From contig NW_022098001.1 in assembly GCF_002288925.2 (NCBI RefSeq), positions 17,902,410-17,966,409 on the forward strand: a DNA stretch of 64,000 nt, in the 5' to 3' direction. This document shows, one piece after another, positions 48,530-60,219 of the stretch. The translations under genes were made by a program, and so were the position numbers. A model generated the notes under the pieces. It searched no databases. It was not told where the DNA came from and was given only the letters and a program-made list of their open reading frames with translations. Each line of letters opens with the position of its first letter. Within the stretch, counting starts at the first letter, position 1. Source of the stretch: Delphinapterus leucas (taxonomy: Eukaryota > Chordata > Mammalia > Artiodactyla > Monodontidae).

Positions 48530-51250
48530 ATTGTATTAATTTTTTTTCAAAGAACGAACTCTTGGTTTTGGTGATCTTCATCTTTGTATATTCCTGTTCT
48601 ATATCACTAATTTCTGATCTTTATCTTCTGATCTTATCTTTATCTTTTCTTCTACTTTACTTTCCTTTACTAATGTCTGAGATGGATGCTCATTTTATTT
48701 GTTTTAATCTTATTTTCTAGTATAGGTATTTAAAGCTATATACTGCTTTCTAAGTACTACTATAGTTCCAACATGCATGTTTCTAAGATTTTGCTATCAT
48801 TCAGTCTAAAATATGTTATTCCCATTTTAATTTATTTTTAACTCATGGAAGATTTAATTTTCAAACATTTGGGAATATTCTAGTTCTCTTTTTGGTATTA
48901 ACTTTTAGATTTCATTTCCCTTTTTATCAGTTAACAGTCCCTATATGATGTCAGTTCTTTGAAATTGTTGACACTTTTATGTCTCAATATATAGGAAATT
49001 CTTATTTTCTATTTCTTGAGGTGATATTATTAGGTTCATACAAATTTTAAATTAATATATTTTTCTGATGAATTTAATCCTTTTATCAGTATGAAGAGGA
49101 TCTCTTTACCTCCCTTAATGTTTTGTCTAAAATCTAATTTGTCTATTATTAGTGCAGCTATAAAAGCTTTCTCTGTATTTGCCTAGTGTATCTTTTCCCT
49201 TCCTCAGATTTTCAACCTTTCCATATTCTTAGGTTTGGGGTGTTTCTCTTTTAAATAGTGTAATTGTATTTTTAAAAATTCATTCAGAAAATCTTTACCT
49301 TCCTTTTATTCTACTTGCATATGTATAAATACTGGTATATTTGGGTTTAAATCTATTATCTATTTGTCCTGCTTAATAAATATTCTTTTTTCTCTTCTAT
49401 ATTGCTTACTTTTATATTGCTGAATATTTGTAGCATTTTCCTTTCTGGTTTCAATATTTTAATGTTTATCCTAGGAATTAAAATATGCATACTAAAAATA
49501 TCAACATTAAAACATGTATAATCAACATTTACCTTCCTCTCAGATAACACAAGGGCCTGAGAATATTTCACCTGCAATTTACTCTTACTCTTGACTGATA
49601 TTTCACAGTTTTCCACTTATTTTGAATCAATAATTTTTAACTCTCTTAGAGATTATTCTAACTGTTTTGTATATCATTGTTCATTTACATTTGCCCACAT
49701 ATTTATACTTTTTCCCTCTTAATTTGCTTTTGCATCTCACACCTTCCATCTGGGATCACTTTAATTCTTCCTTAAGCATCTTTTGAATATCCTATTGAAA
49801 TAACGCTATTAATAAATTCTTTTAGTTTCATTTCTTTGAAAATATCTTTATTTTGAAAAATATTTTTGATGGTTTTGGAATTCTAAGTGGTCAATTCCTT
49901 TCCACAGCAAATAGAAAATATCATTACACTTACTTCCACCTTCCATTTTTATGGTTCAGTCAGATGTCAGTAGCTTAAACAGAATTTGGGTTAGGTTTGG
50001 TCTCTTCAAATTTTTAAAGATTTTTTTCTCTTTTTAGTTTTATGTAATTTTATTACGGTATGACTAGGTGTGGAGTTTTTAATTTTATTGTAGTTGGAAT
50101 CCTCTGGGACACTTCACCCTGTACATGGAAGAATTTCTTATTTCTCATTATTATATCTGCTCCTCCTTCTGTGACTCATCAAATGTTTGTTAACCTCCTT
50201 AGAGTTCCCCCCATATTTCTTGCCCCTTATTTCCATCTTTTTCCCTCTTGGTGTATATATTGAGTAAATTTCTCTGATCAATTTTTCAGTTTACACATTC
50301 CCTATTTCTTTATTCTATCTGCTGCTAAACACTTCCATTAAGTTTTCTTTGTTTAACTATTAATTCAGAAGTAGATACAGTAATACAACAAACATAATAC
50401 TCACACAGCTTCAACAATTATTAGCTCGCAGCCAATCTTGCTTCATTTATACCTTTTCTCACTTCTCTCATACCCATAACATTTTTTTATACCCATAACA
50501 TTTTGAAGCTATTCCCAGGTAGCATTTCACTTCATCTGTAAATATTTCAATGTGTTTTCCAACAGAAATAATTGTTTTCAAAATAATCACAGTAATATTA
50601 TCACAAATTAAATGTGAAAAGTCTTTACTGTCACCAAGTATCCAGAGTTAAATTTCCTACTGTTTTATAATATCTTTTACTCTGGTGCTTTTTTTGTTTT
50701 TTCCATTAAATCATTGAGCATATTTATAAGAGGTCTTTTAAAATCTTTATTAGCTACTTTAATCATTTCTGTAATTTCTGGGCCTGTTTTCATTGACCGC
50801 TTTTTCTACCACTTATGGGTCTTTTTTTTTTTCCTGCTTCTTCACATTTCTAGTAACTTATATTAGATACCAGACATCATAAATCTTATTTTTGAATATT
50901 GGGTTTTGTTCTTTCTCTTTAGATATATGGGCTTTGTTCTGGCAGGGACTTAGGGTACTTGTGAATCAGCTTGATCTTTTCTAGGACTCTTTTTAAGCTT
51001 TTGTAAGGCCAGGTCAGAGAAGCTTTGCTCTGGCCTTTGTTTAGTCCCACTGCTAATATGTGCCCCTTTTATATCTCTACTTAGAGGCTGTATATTCAAC
51101 AAGGTCTCTCCACTCTGGCTAGTGCAAACACAAATGATTCCAAATCTTTGTGTTCAGTTTACTGTTCCTTAATAATTATTATTTTTAAGCTTTTCTTTTG
51201 CATATTCTTTGGAGCTTCACCTTACGTATACACAGATGGGTATTAAAACA
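48530..51250 (-). mobile_element. Very old L1M, antisense, degenerate
   Basis: Minus-strand order runs from 5' and ORF1-like text (51250 down to about 49650) to the ORF2 endonuclease region (49300 down to 48530). Recognisable landmarks on the plus strand are AAAGAACGAACTCTTGGTTT at the ORF2 linker, TTTGGGAATATTCTAG, and the ORF1 phrase TTTTATGGTTCAGTCAGATG. A separate old L1 3'-end-like piece may occupy 50370-50690. Boundaries and subfamily are uncertain. Confidence 0.6.
50470..50502. repeat. Short tandem pair within old L1M
   Basis: ATACCCATAACATTTT occurs twice, 17 bases apart, within otherwise non-repetitive sequence. Confidence 0.8.
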
Positions 51251-52261
51251 AAGACTCAGGGAAATCCCTATGCAGATTTCTGTAGCTCTTTCTCTGCATA
51301 GCTCCTTCCTCTAGGATACTCTACCTATAAATTCTGTCTCCTCAACTCGGTAAAATTGCTGCACTCTGTTTGGGTTCCCTACCTCTGTATCAATTCAGAA
51401 ATTGCCACCAGACCTACAGTTGTTGTAATTGTAGGGCTCACTATTTTTGTTTCCCTTCTCTCAGATCACACAGTTCTGAACTCACCATTGTTCAGTGTCT
51501 GAAAACAGTTGTTTCATACATTTTTTCCAGTTTTATAGTGATATATAATGATAAGGTTTAAGTCCTGTAGAAATTAATCTCTCATAATCGAAAGAAGTCT
51601 GATAATTATTTTCTTTTAACATAGAAACTATAGATGTTTTATAATCTTTGGATAATTCTAATATCTGAAATCTGTTTCTGCTCTCTATTTTCTTCTTTGT
51701 TTCTCACTTTTACTACCTTGTAGCCTTGATGTCTATTTATCTTTGGCAGAATGATCGTCACTGCATTTTTTTTTTAATTACATGGAGATTCCCTAAGGCC
51801 TAGGATGTATGTGTCTTCTACCAGAGGCATTTGGATGGGAATCTCCTCAAACCTGGGGCAAAAAGAAAATAAAGGGGAATATTAGTCTACTGTCATAAAT
51901 TTTTAGATATTTTTTTTTCCCATTTCTCCTAGTTCATTGCTTAAGTCATATTTTTCAGTGTTTGGGGAGAAAGACAAAGATAGTTTTAATTATGGGTTGC
52001 CCTTATTTCCTCAGTGAGACCAGTCCTAGCTTAATGTGGGAGAGAATCTCTTATAAACTGTGGATAGGATCTTTTATGAAAAACAAAAACTTGAGTTTAA
52101 GCTTCTGTTTTCCTTGCCACAAGAGGCCCAATAGTGTCACTTTCACATATCCTCAACATAAAACAAATGACAAATAAATGGCTTTAGTGTTCTGATATTC
52201 TGTTTACTTTGCCTGATTTTCTAGGTTTAGACTTTTTCAAATGTTTAATCTTTGATATGCA
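51251..52261. other. Unassigned; possibly L1M 5'-region remnants
   Basis: The segment 51600-51800 has wording similar to antisense old L1 5' sequence, but too weakly to call. No gene is seen. Confidence 0.35.
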
Positions 52262-52480
52262 GTTTCCTACTAGTATATATTAAAAATACATAAATAATAT
52301 ATAACTAACTTGTAAAAAATAAATCATAATATAACATATTATTCCATATATATTAATATAATTATATATTAATATATAGTATATACTAATGCATATACTA
52401 TATATTAATATAATATATAATATGTACTATAATATATATTAAATATGTACTACAATATATGTGATATATATGATATATAT
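52262..52480. repeat. TA-rich low-complexity tract
   Basis: Over 200 bp of TATATTAATATA-type alternation with almost no G or C, similar to 36836-37085. Confidence 0.88.
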
Positions 52481-54732
52481 TTGGAAAGAGCATATAATTC
52501 CACTATATCTTACTGTTTTCAGCAAGAGAAAGTAATCTAAATAAACTAATTCATCATTCCCAGAAATAGAATTCTTTCGAACCAATTACTTAAAAGCTGA
52601 AATCATGAAGGGAAGAAATTGTTCTCTTCTTCCTTCTCAGCCTCAGTGCAAGGTGAGGTAGTGATTTTGGGTAAGTGTGACTGCTCTGAAGACCACTCTT
52701 CCCATGTGGGCTGTTCTAGAGTACAGGCTTAGAGGGATAGATAGTATTCTCAGCTCCATTTGATTGTAGATCTATAACCATATTCTTTTTTCATCTTATA
52801 ACTGGAAGTCTGTATCTTTTGACCACCTCTAGCCATATTCTTCAATCAGGTTTACCCATATAATAAAGCTTATGTTTGACCTCCAGTTCTCTGTTTCCTA
52901 TGTCTTATTTCTCAATTGCTTCCCAAACTTGGAAAAGAAGAATAGTTACCCATTCTATCCAAACCCTTCCCCCAAAAAAGAAAAACACAACAGCATATAT
53001 TAAAAGATATTTTTCCTTTTAATTCCTAGCTAAATTTGTATGGGGAATTATGAAAAGATAGATGAAAAAGAATGATGCAAGAAAAGAGAAACAAATCCTT
53101 TGTGCTAGTCATGGTCACTGAGATGGGAAACAGGACTAGTTATTTCCTGTTTCTCCTCTGCTACCCAGAGAATAACTTGATGATCCCTACTACTAAGTCA
53201 AATGGTGCCCCAAAGATGCCTAGCTTCAGTATGTGGTTTTACAGTTTGTGGGTCCTCAAGATAAGTATGTTACATTGTTTTATTTCTCAGGACAACTAAA
53301 GTCATTACACACAGCAGTGTTTCCTTCTAGCACTTTTACTCAATGACTGCTCTAAACCTCACGTGTTAAATATTCATTTGAGGGACCTCTGCATTCCTTT
53401 AACTTCTTTGGCCAGAAAATAAGAAAACATGTATGAAATAATTAAAGGCATCTCAATGAGGTTAAGGTAAGAATTAAAGAAAATTGCTTAGTTCTTAAAT
53501 ACACCTAAAATAATGAGCCACAAAATCTCTGCTTTCTATGCACTCTCCAAATCATTCTGGTTTCTGGTGCCTGGGACAGGCTAAGATCAGCCTACACTGT
53601 AACTCAATTACCAGTCCACTAGTATCAGTTATGCACAATGAGACAACAATAATATTGGATGACAAGAGAGTCTGTTGGAGTGTAAAAAAGTTAAAAGGTC
53701 AGAAAGGTAAACAGAATCAGATCCATTAAGAACTTTATAGGTCATTAAAAGGATTTTGAAAGCCATATGCTGTCTAGGAGGCAGCCAAGATAGAGATTGT
53801 AAGATGGGAGAAATATGATCTGTAGATCATGTCCTAGTAACAACGTTGGCAGCAGCAGCATTCAAAACCATCTGCAGCCAGTTTAGCAAACAATCTGGAG
53901 TGCCACCAGGAACAAATTAAAATAGTCAGTCCTGAAAGAAATGAAAGCCTAGCATGGATGAGTGAAATGTTGCTTGCTGGAGAATGCAGAGCCTGTAGTC
54001 TTACAATATTCTAGAAACCATAAAAAGAATTTTTCACCACCAATGTAATATGGAGATTGAAAGTTAAATTGAGGGCCATAAAAAGAAACGTGCGTGGAAA
54101 AACTGCCTTTTGAGGCAATGAACATGAATCCCAATCCCATTGGTTCTGCTAGCATAACGTGCAGCTCAGTTGGGAAGGAACGAGGTTAACTCTGCCACAG
54201 TCTGTAAGGGACACTGCTCACCTGGCCAGCCTTAGAAGGACAATAATGTTGAGTTTTGGAGCCAGCAATTTGAATAATGCCCCTTGATAATACCTAAAGT
54301 GGACTTTTAGATCAGAACTATATTAAGACTGCAACTCGATTTGTTAACACTTGTTGAGAATGAACTCACATCATTCAGTAAACTTATTGATTCTTAAATA
54401 ACAAGCAAAAGCAGAAGCAAACATACATGATCACTAACATTTACTAAATGCTTACTCTATAAGCCAACCCAGTTCTATGTGCTTTATATAAAGTCTAAGG
54501 TCATTCTGACATCATGAAATACTGTTATGATTTACCTGTTTCCTTTAGGCTAAGTGCCTGGTTGTCTTATAACTCCTCTTCCTAACCCTTCAATGACATT
54601 GCTCAGAGAGAAAAATCCATGCCCTGTCCTTTGCAATCATTGGAGCAGAGGATTCTTTAGAATAAGTATGGGTTTCTAGCATTGCAAATTTACATGTAGA
54701 AACTGATGAGACTAAATGTGCCTGATGTTGTA
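52481..54732. other. No confidently recognised feature
   Basis: No gene or exon is recognised. Parts at 53690-53950 and 54410-54500 may be ancient repeats, but I cannot name them. Confidence 0.45.
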
Positions 54733-55180
54733 ACATTACCAGTGAAGTGATCATCCCCATTTTACAGATAAGAAAGCCAAGGAACCATGAAATTTAGTAG
54801 CTTGCACTTTAGTGCAGTGGTCCCTTAGTATTCAAGACCTGTCTTCCCCAACCCCACAGATACCAAAATCTGTGAATGTAAGTCCCTTACATAAAACTGC
54901 CTAGTATTTGCACATAACCTATGCAAATCCTCCCATATACTTTAAATCATCTGTAGATTATTTATAATTACTAATGCCATGTAAACTCTGTGTAAACAGT
55001 TGTAAATACAATGTAAATGCTATGTAAATAGTTGTCAGCACAGGGCAAACTCAAGGTTTTTTTTGGAGCTTTCTAGAAATTTTTTTTTTCCAAATATTTT
55101 TGATCCACGGTTGGTTGAATAAGGGCCATCTATGTGTTGCTGGGCCAGAATTTGAACTCTGCTGCTTTAAAATCTTATAC
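54733..55180 (-). mobile_element. MIR-like fragment, antisense, split by a MITE
   Basis: On the plus strand, CCCCATTTTACAGATAAGAA with AGTAGCTTGCACTTTA (54757-54812) and GGGCCAGAATTTGAACTCTG (55142-55161) are successive parts of the reverse MIR consensus. They are separated by the pogo-type MITE at 54815-55132. Confidence 0.65.
54815..55132 (+). mobile_element. Tigger-group (pogo-like) MITE
   Basis: It begins CAGTGGTCCCTTAGTATTC and carries CAGATACCAAAATCTGTGAA and CCCTTACATAAAACTGCCTA. It ends with TGATCCACGGTTGGTTGAAT and a shortened AGGGCCATCT. This is the pattern of the short Tigger-related elements with CAGTSGKCCCT termini. I cannot fix the exact subfamily. No coding capacity. Confidence 0.7.
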
Positions 55181-55568
55181 AAATCTAACCTCATAGTGGT
55201 TCTGTATTGTCCGTTGAGTTCCTCTTGAGCCAGCTTCTCAACCTCTCTCCCTCTTTTTCTGTTCCCCCATGTGAATGAAAAATATTGCTTACCATATCAA
55301 TAAACAAATCATGTTGCAGCCATCAAGCCATAACATTACAGCTGCCCGAGGAAGTTAGCCCTGAGGAGACTCAGGAAGAGAAAGAACAGGATACTGGCCC
55401 CAGAGAGCTGAGGTGCATGTCAAAGGAATGATTTCAGTGAGTCCAGACTCTTGCATCTTCCCATACATAGAAAAAGAAATAAATTCCTTAACCTGAGATA
55501 TCTGGTTTTCTTTAATTAACAGTGACTCTTTTGATGTTCTGACTACCTGGTTTTTGTTGCAAAAGCTC

Positions 55569-55576
55569 TTATATAT
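55569..55576 (+). promoter_or_regulatory. TATA-like box of the solo LTR
   Basis: TTATATAT lies 97 bases upstream of the LTR polyadenylation signal, the spacing expected between a retroviral U3 promoter and the R-region signal. Function not shown. Confidence 0.5.
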
Positions 55577-55665
55577 CCCGGCTTCTCCCTTGCCTCTACA
55601 GAGCAGTCTCTAAGAGTTATCTGAGATGCTGTGTCCAGGGCTTAACTCCTCAGTTTTGTCCACCG

Positions 55666-55671
55666 AATAAA
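55666..55671 (+). terminator. LTR polyadenylation signal
   Basis: AATAAA within CACCGAATAAAACATAATTC, placed as in the R region of type C retroviral LTRs. Confidence 0.6.
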
Positions 55672-55792
55672 ACATAATTCTCAGCTTTTAGGTTGTGCAT
55701 TTTTTTTCAGTCAACACCCATTACTCATTGTATAAATTTAGAAACTAATGATATGCTTCAGTATCTATTTGAAACTGTTCACAATTCAGAAC

Positions 55793-56002
55793 ATTTTTTT
55801 TTGTTTTTTGCGGTACGCGGGCTTCTCACTGTTGTGGTCTTTCCCATTGCGGAGCACAGGCTCCGGACGCGCAGGCTCAGCGGCCATGGCTCACGGGCCC
55901 AGCCGCTCAGCGTCATGTGGGATCTTCCCGGACCAGGGCACGAACCCACGTCCCCTGCATCGGCAGCCGAACTCTCAACCACTGCGCCACCAGGGAAGCC
56001 CG
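55793..56002 (-). mobile_element. CHR-2 type SINE, antisense
   Basis: The plus strand reads a T-tract, GCGGTACGCGGGCTTCTCAC and the reverse body to CCACCAGGGAAGCCC. Target duplication CACAATTCAGAAC is at 55780-55792 and 56003-56015. It sits about 60 bp downstream of the solo LTR. Confidence 0.95.
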
Positions 56003-56215
56003 CACAATTCAGAACTTTTAAAGACAAAGCGCGCCGCAGGGAGATTTAAACACCTCCAGCTCTCTGTCTCATTTCTGCAATGTTAGAACTCCTATGCTCA
56101 TTCTAAGAAGTTGTCACCTCTAGTTGCTTGCAAAGAGCCTTGTATAGCATTTTTTCTCTCTTGGTAATGTCACTGAGGAGTTAGGGAGAGAAGTAACAGG
56201 ATAAATTTGGCAATA

Positions 56216-56708
56216 CAAGCATACCTCATTTTATTGCACTTCACTTCATTGTATTTCACAGATACTGCATTTTTTTACAAATTAAAGGTTTGTGCCAACC
56301 TTGCTTCAGCAAGTCTATTGGCACCATTTTTCCAACAGCATTTGCTCACTTATGTCTTTGGGTCTCATTTTGATAATTCTCACAATATTTCACATTTATT
56401 ATTTATTTCATACTTTATTTCACACTTTATTATTATTATATTTGTTATGGTGATGTGTAATCAGTGATCTTTGACGTTATTACTACTACTCACTGAAGGC
56501 TCAGATGATGGTTAGCATTCTTTAGCAATAAAGTATTTTTTAATTAAGGTATGCACATTGTTTTGTTTAGGCATAATGCTATTGCGCATACAGTAGACTA
56601 CAGTATAGTGTAAACATAACTTTTATATGCACTAGGAAGTCCCAAAATTCATCTCACTTTATTGCAGTGGTCTGGAACAGAACCTGCAATATTTCTGAGG
56701 TATGCCTA
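56216..56708. mobile_element. Internally deleted Tigger1 element
   Basis: Both termini are Tigger1 ends (CAAGCATACCTCATTTTATT at the left; ATTTCTGAGGTATGCCTA at the right), flanked by TA at 56214-56215 and 56709-56710. The left interior matches one Tigger1 end and the right interior (AGGCTCAGATGATGGTTAGC) the other. About 0.5 kb remains of a roughly 2.4-kb element, and the transposase gene is gone. Confidence 0.88.
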
Positions 56709-56710
56709 TA

Positions 56711-57949
56711 ATAACTTTCTATTTGAGCTCTGTCTAAAAAAGTTTTATCCCATTGTATTGACTTCTTAAAAGTGTTAAGGATAATTTCTGTGTTATACTC
56801 ACAAAGTCTATCCTCCTTTACTTCAGGAGTTACAAGTGTTGACCAGCAGCACCATCCTGGTATTTAACATTTCAAGCTCACTGTGTTGGCTTCACTTGCA
56901 GGCTCCAAAAGATCAACTATGAATCATGGGAGATTTGCAAGTGGGCTTAAACTTCCTCAGAAATAACCCTCACACAAGCACGAATGGAAAAGGATACCTT
57001 AACTACAAAATGGTAATATTTGGTTAAACCACAGCACAACCAGTGAAAAATTAGATGAATATTTGAAGGTTTTTGTTTGTTTTACCATGATTCTCAGAAG
57101 AGGAACAGTAACAGGAAAAATCCATCTGCGAGGAAGCCAGATTTTATATGTAAATTCTGAGAAGGATTCAAAAGTCGGTTAAGATTTGCATATGACTTTG
57201 ATATTTTAAGTAGGATGGGTGCCTTGTAAATTTGCTCTAAAATATGGTTAAGAGATTATTCTAACTTTGAAGATTACTGTTAAAACTGTATCTTGAGCCT
57301 AATTTATGATTGAGGAAGGACATTCTGATATTCTAAAAAAATGTAAAGTATCAAATTTACATACAGAGATGTATTACTGACATTGATAGCAATTGAGTCT
57401 GTGAATAAAGTTTACAATAGTCATGAAGCTATTTTTGTCTTTATCACTTCTTTACACATCAGACATAATATGGACTAGAATTCAGTGTTTTAATAGCTAA
57501 TTCAATAGAATACCACTGATGATTATTCCATTAAATTAATACTAACTGCTGGTTCCCTAGTTTATACAAAATTTCACAGCAAAGGAAGAAACTAGGAAGT
57601 GGGATGGAAATAAACTGAAAGAAAAAGAGTAGAAGTCATGTATTCAAAGCTTAAATTTGCTAGGCACATCCTAAATATTTTTACATTCGGTATTCATTTG
57701 ATTGACACAGCACTATTAATGGCCCTTTAGAGAAGAGGACTCCAACTATAGTAGCCAATGGGCAACAGGAAATTACAACTTAAAAGCATAAAAGTAGACT
57801 AGTACTATAAATGTTCAAGTCAGTGCTTTAGGATTCAGGATTCTGGCATATTCTGTAGATGGCATTATTGTGTCCTGAAGGAATATCTAAATGTTTATTT
57901 CAGTAATTTTTTTCGAGAAATATTTTCACATTCTTGTAAATGCCAGAGA
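56711..57949. other. No recognised feature
   Basis: No gene or repeat family recognised. Confidence 0.5.
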
Positions 57950-58530
57950 TTTCATATATAAATACACAATCATATATATGTAAATATACATATACATCTA
58001 CTCTGAAAATAACTGACATTTATATTAACCATTCAAAAAGTTGGGCAAATTTGTAAACTTGTGCATATATGTTCATAGCAGCATTATTCGTAGTAGCAAA
58101 AATGGAAACAACTCAAATGTTTATCAACTGATAATGGATAAATGAAATATAGTATGCTCATACAAGAGAATATTATTCAGCAATAAAATATAATGAAGTA
58201 TTGATACATGCTACATGAACCTTAGAAACATTAAGATAAGTGAAAGAATCATAGTCATATAAAAGCATGATGTATATTTCCATTTATATGAAATGTCTAG
58301 AATAAACAAATCTATGGAGACAGAAAGTAGCTTAGTGATTCCATGTAGTAAGGAATAGGGAGTGACTACTAATGGGTATGGGGTGATAAAATATTATAAA
58401 AATAGATAGTGGTAATGGTTGCATAAGTCTGTGAATATACTAAAAAAATAACCTCTGAATTAAATACTGTAAAAAGGCAAGTTTTATGATAAGTGAATTA
58501 TATCTCAATTAATTTATAAAAATATAATTA
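57950..58530 (+). mobile_element. Old L1M 3' end, sense
   Basis: The ORF2 C-terminal text of an old L1 (TTCATAGCAGCATTATTCGT, AGAGAATATTATTCAGCAAT) is followed by its 3' UTR (GGTAATGGTTGCATAAGTCT) and an A/T-rich end. Older than the L1 copies near 60 kb. Confidence 0.8.
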
Positions 58531-58704
58531 TGATCACATTTAGAATAATATAAATTTGTCAATTCATGAAAGCAACATACATCAAGAGAAAATCATTGCT
58601 AGAGTCATGTGACATATAAAATTAGGACAATTTTGATGCAGTTCCAGTCTAGATGTTATTAATTTTAAGGGTAGATAACTGATTATCAAAAAAGAGAATA
58701 TGTG

Positions 58705-59045
58705 GGGCTTCCCTGGTGGTGCAGTGGTTGAGAATCCGCCTGTCAATGCAGGGGACGCGGGTTCGAGCCCTGGTCTGGGAGGATCCCACATGCCGCGGAG
58801 CAACTGGGCTGGTGCGCCACGGCTGCTGAGCCTGCGCTTTAGAGCCCCCGAGCCACAACTACCAAAGCCCGCGCACCTGGGGCCCGTGCTCCGCAACGGG
58901 AGAGGCCACCGCAATGAGAAGCCTGTGCACCGCAGTGGGAAGTGGCCCCCACTCACTGCAACTAGAGAAAGCCCGCTTGTAGCAGCAAAGTCCCAATGCA
59001 GCCAAAAATTAAATAAATGAATAAATAAATTTATTTAAAAAAAAA
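58705..59045 (+). mobile_element. CHR-1-like SINE (long form)
   Basis: The head GGGCTTCCCTGGTGGTGCAG carries a good B-box (GGTTCGAGCCC). A long body has CCACAACTACCAAAGCC and GTGCACCGCAGTGGG motifs. It ends in an AAATAAATGAATAAATAAAT-type tail. Target duplication AGAGAATATGTG is at 58693-58704 and AGAAAATATGTG at 59046-59057. Confidence 0.93.
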
Positions 59046-59057
59046 AGAAAATATGTG

Positions 59058-59656
59058 ACCAAATCAGCTTTCATAGGCAAATAATTGCCAATCTAGCTTA
59101 AAATTTGAGAGTCACTTTAGTAAGCAATTTAAAAATATTATTTATTATCTTTAGTAAACAAGACCATTCTTTCATGGTAAATGAAGAGAAACCCACTCAA
59201 TCCAAAAGTTAAGCTAATATAAATATATTCTGTCTTTTATAAGAAGATGTTGTTATTTTTACTCTCACAGGTAAATCTATTTTAAAAAGACCCAAATAAT
59301 ACTATCTGTGACTCTTTAGAATAGGACATGGTGCACAAGAAGAGGACTGATATTCAGCTGGTACCACTGGTATGACCATACTAGTGGTTAAAATAGTGAA
59401 ATAGTCTGTACTTTCTTGTAAATAGCCTCTACCTCTACTAGCCTCTTAGTGCCTCCCTGCCTTCCAGTTGACCTGAACCGTACCCTAGATTCCAGCCTCA
59501 GATCTCTGTATAAAGCAAGTATAGGACTGAAAATCTGGTGTCCATACAATGCAGTTGTAAATAGTCAGAATATAACACCTGATTAGAAATAATAATCTGG
59601 CAAAAGCAACAGCTAATCAAAGCATAGAATTTATAGCTTATAAATTGCTTCCACAC
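59058..59656. other. No recognised feature
   Basis: No gene or repeat family recognised. Confidence 0.5.
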
Positions 59657-59728
59657 ATTTTTTTAAATTAAAGCATAGTCGATTTACAATATTATATTAG
59701 TTTCAGGTGTACAACATAGTGATTCATG
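59657..59728 (-). mobile_element. Very short LINE-1 3' end, antisense
   Basis: About 70 bp reads as the reverse of the L1 terminal 3' UTR (GTCGATTTACAATATTATAT, then TTAGTTTCAGGTGTACAACA), with a T-run at its left. The same text occurs at the other antisense L1 tails near 5.5, 6.2, 6.7 and 24.4 kb. Confidence 0.8.
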
Positions 59729-60219
59729 TAATGCAAAGTTGTTTCAACAAATGAAAATCAATCAATGTCATACATCACATTAACACAATTAAAAACAAGA
59801 TCATCTCAATTCAACACTGTTGACAAAATTCAACAGTTTCAGTCATGACATTCAGCAAACTAGGAAGAAAATTACCTCATAATACATAATAAAGGCCATC
59901 TATGAAAAACCCACAGTTAACATCAAATTCTATGATGCAGCTAAAACTTTTCTTTTAAAAACAGGAACAAGATAAGGATGCCCATGTTTGCTACCTCTAT
60001 TCAACACAGTACTGAAAGCCCTAATCAGAGCAATCAGGTAAGAAAAATAAATAAATAAAAGTAATCCAAATTGGAAAGGAAAATATTTATAAAATTATCT
60101 CTGTTTGTAGATGGAATGATCTCATCTGCACCAATACTAATGATTCCACATTTTTATAAAAAGCTGTTAGAACTAATTTAAAAATTCATCATTCACTTAT
60201 GAACATACAAAAATCAACA

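Larger units (their letters stand above)
55270..55716 (+). mobile_element. Solo LTR of a class I (gammaretrovirus-like) endogenous retrovirus
   Basis: The 447-bp unit starts TG and ends CA and is flanked on both sides by CCCA (55266-55269 and 55717-55720). A 4-bp duplication is normal for gammaretroviral integration. Inside are a TATA-like box at 55569-55576, a polyadenylation signal AATAAA at 55666-55671, and a T-rich U5 end (TTGTGCATTTTTTTTCAG). No gag, pol or env lies next to it, so it is a recombined solo LTR. Exact family unknown. Confidence 0.7.

Noticed and set aside
55270..55716. A complete provirus around the LTR
   Set aside because: No gag, pol or env-like frames on either side within several kilobases, and both flanks show the 4-bp duplication of a solo LTR.
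55693..56049. Proline- and arginine-rich open frame of 118 codons, with similar ones at other SINEs
   Set aside because: These frames lie within CHR SINEs. Their recurring similarity to each other comes from the SINE, not a protein family.
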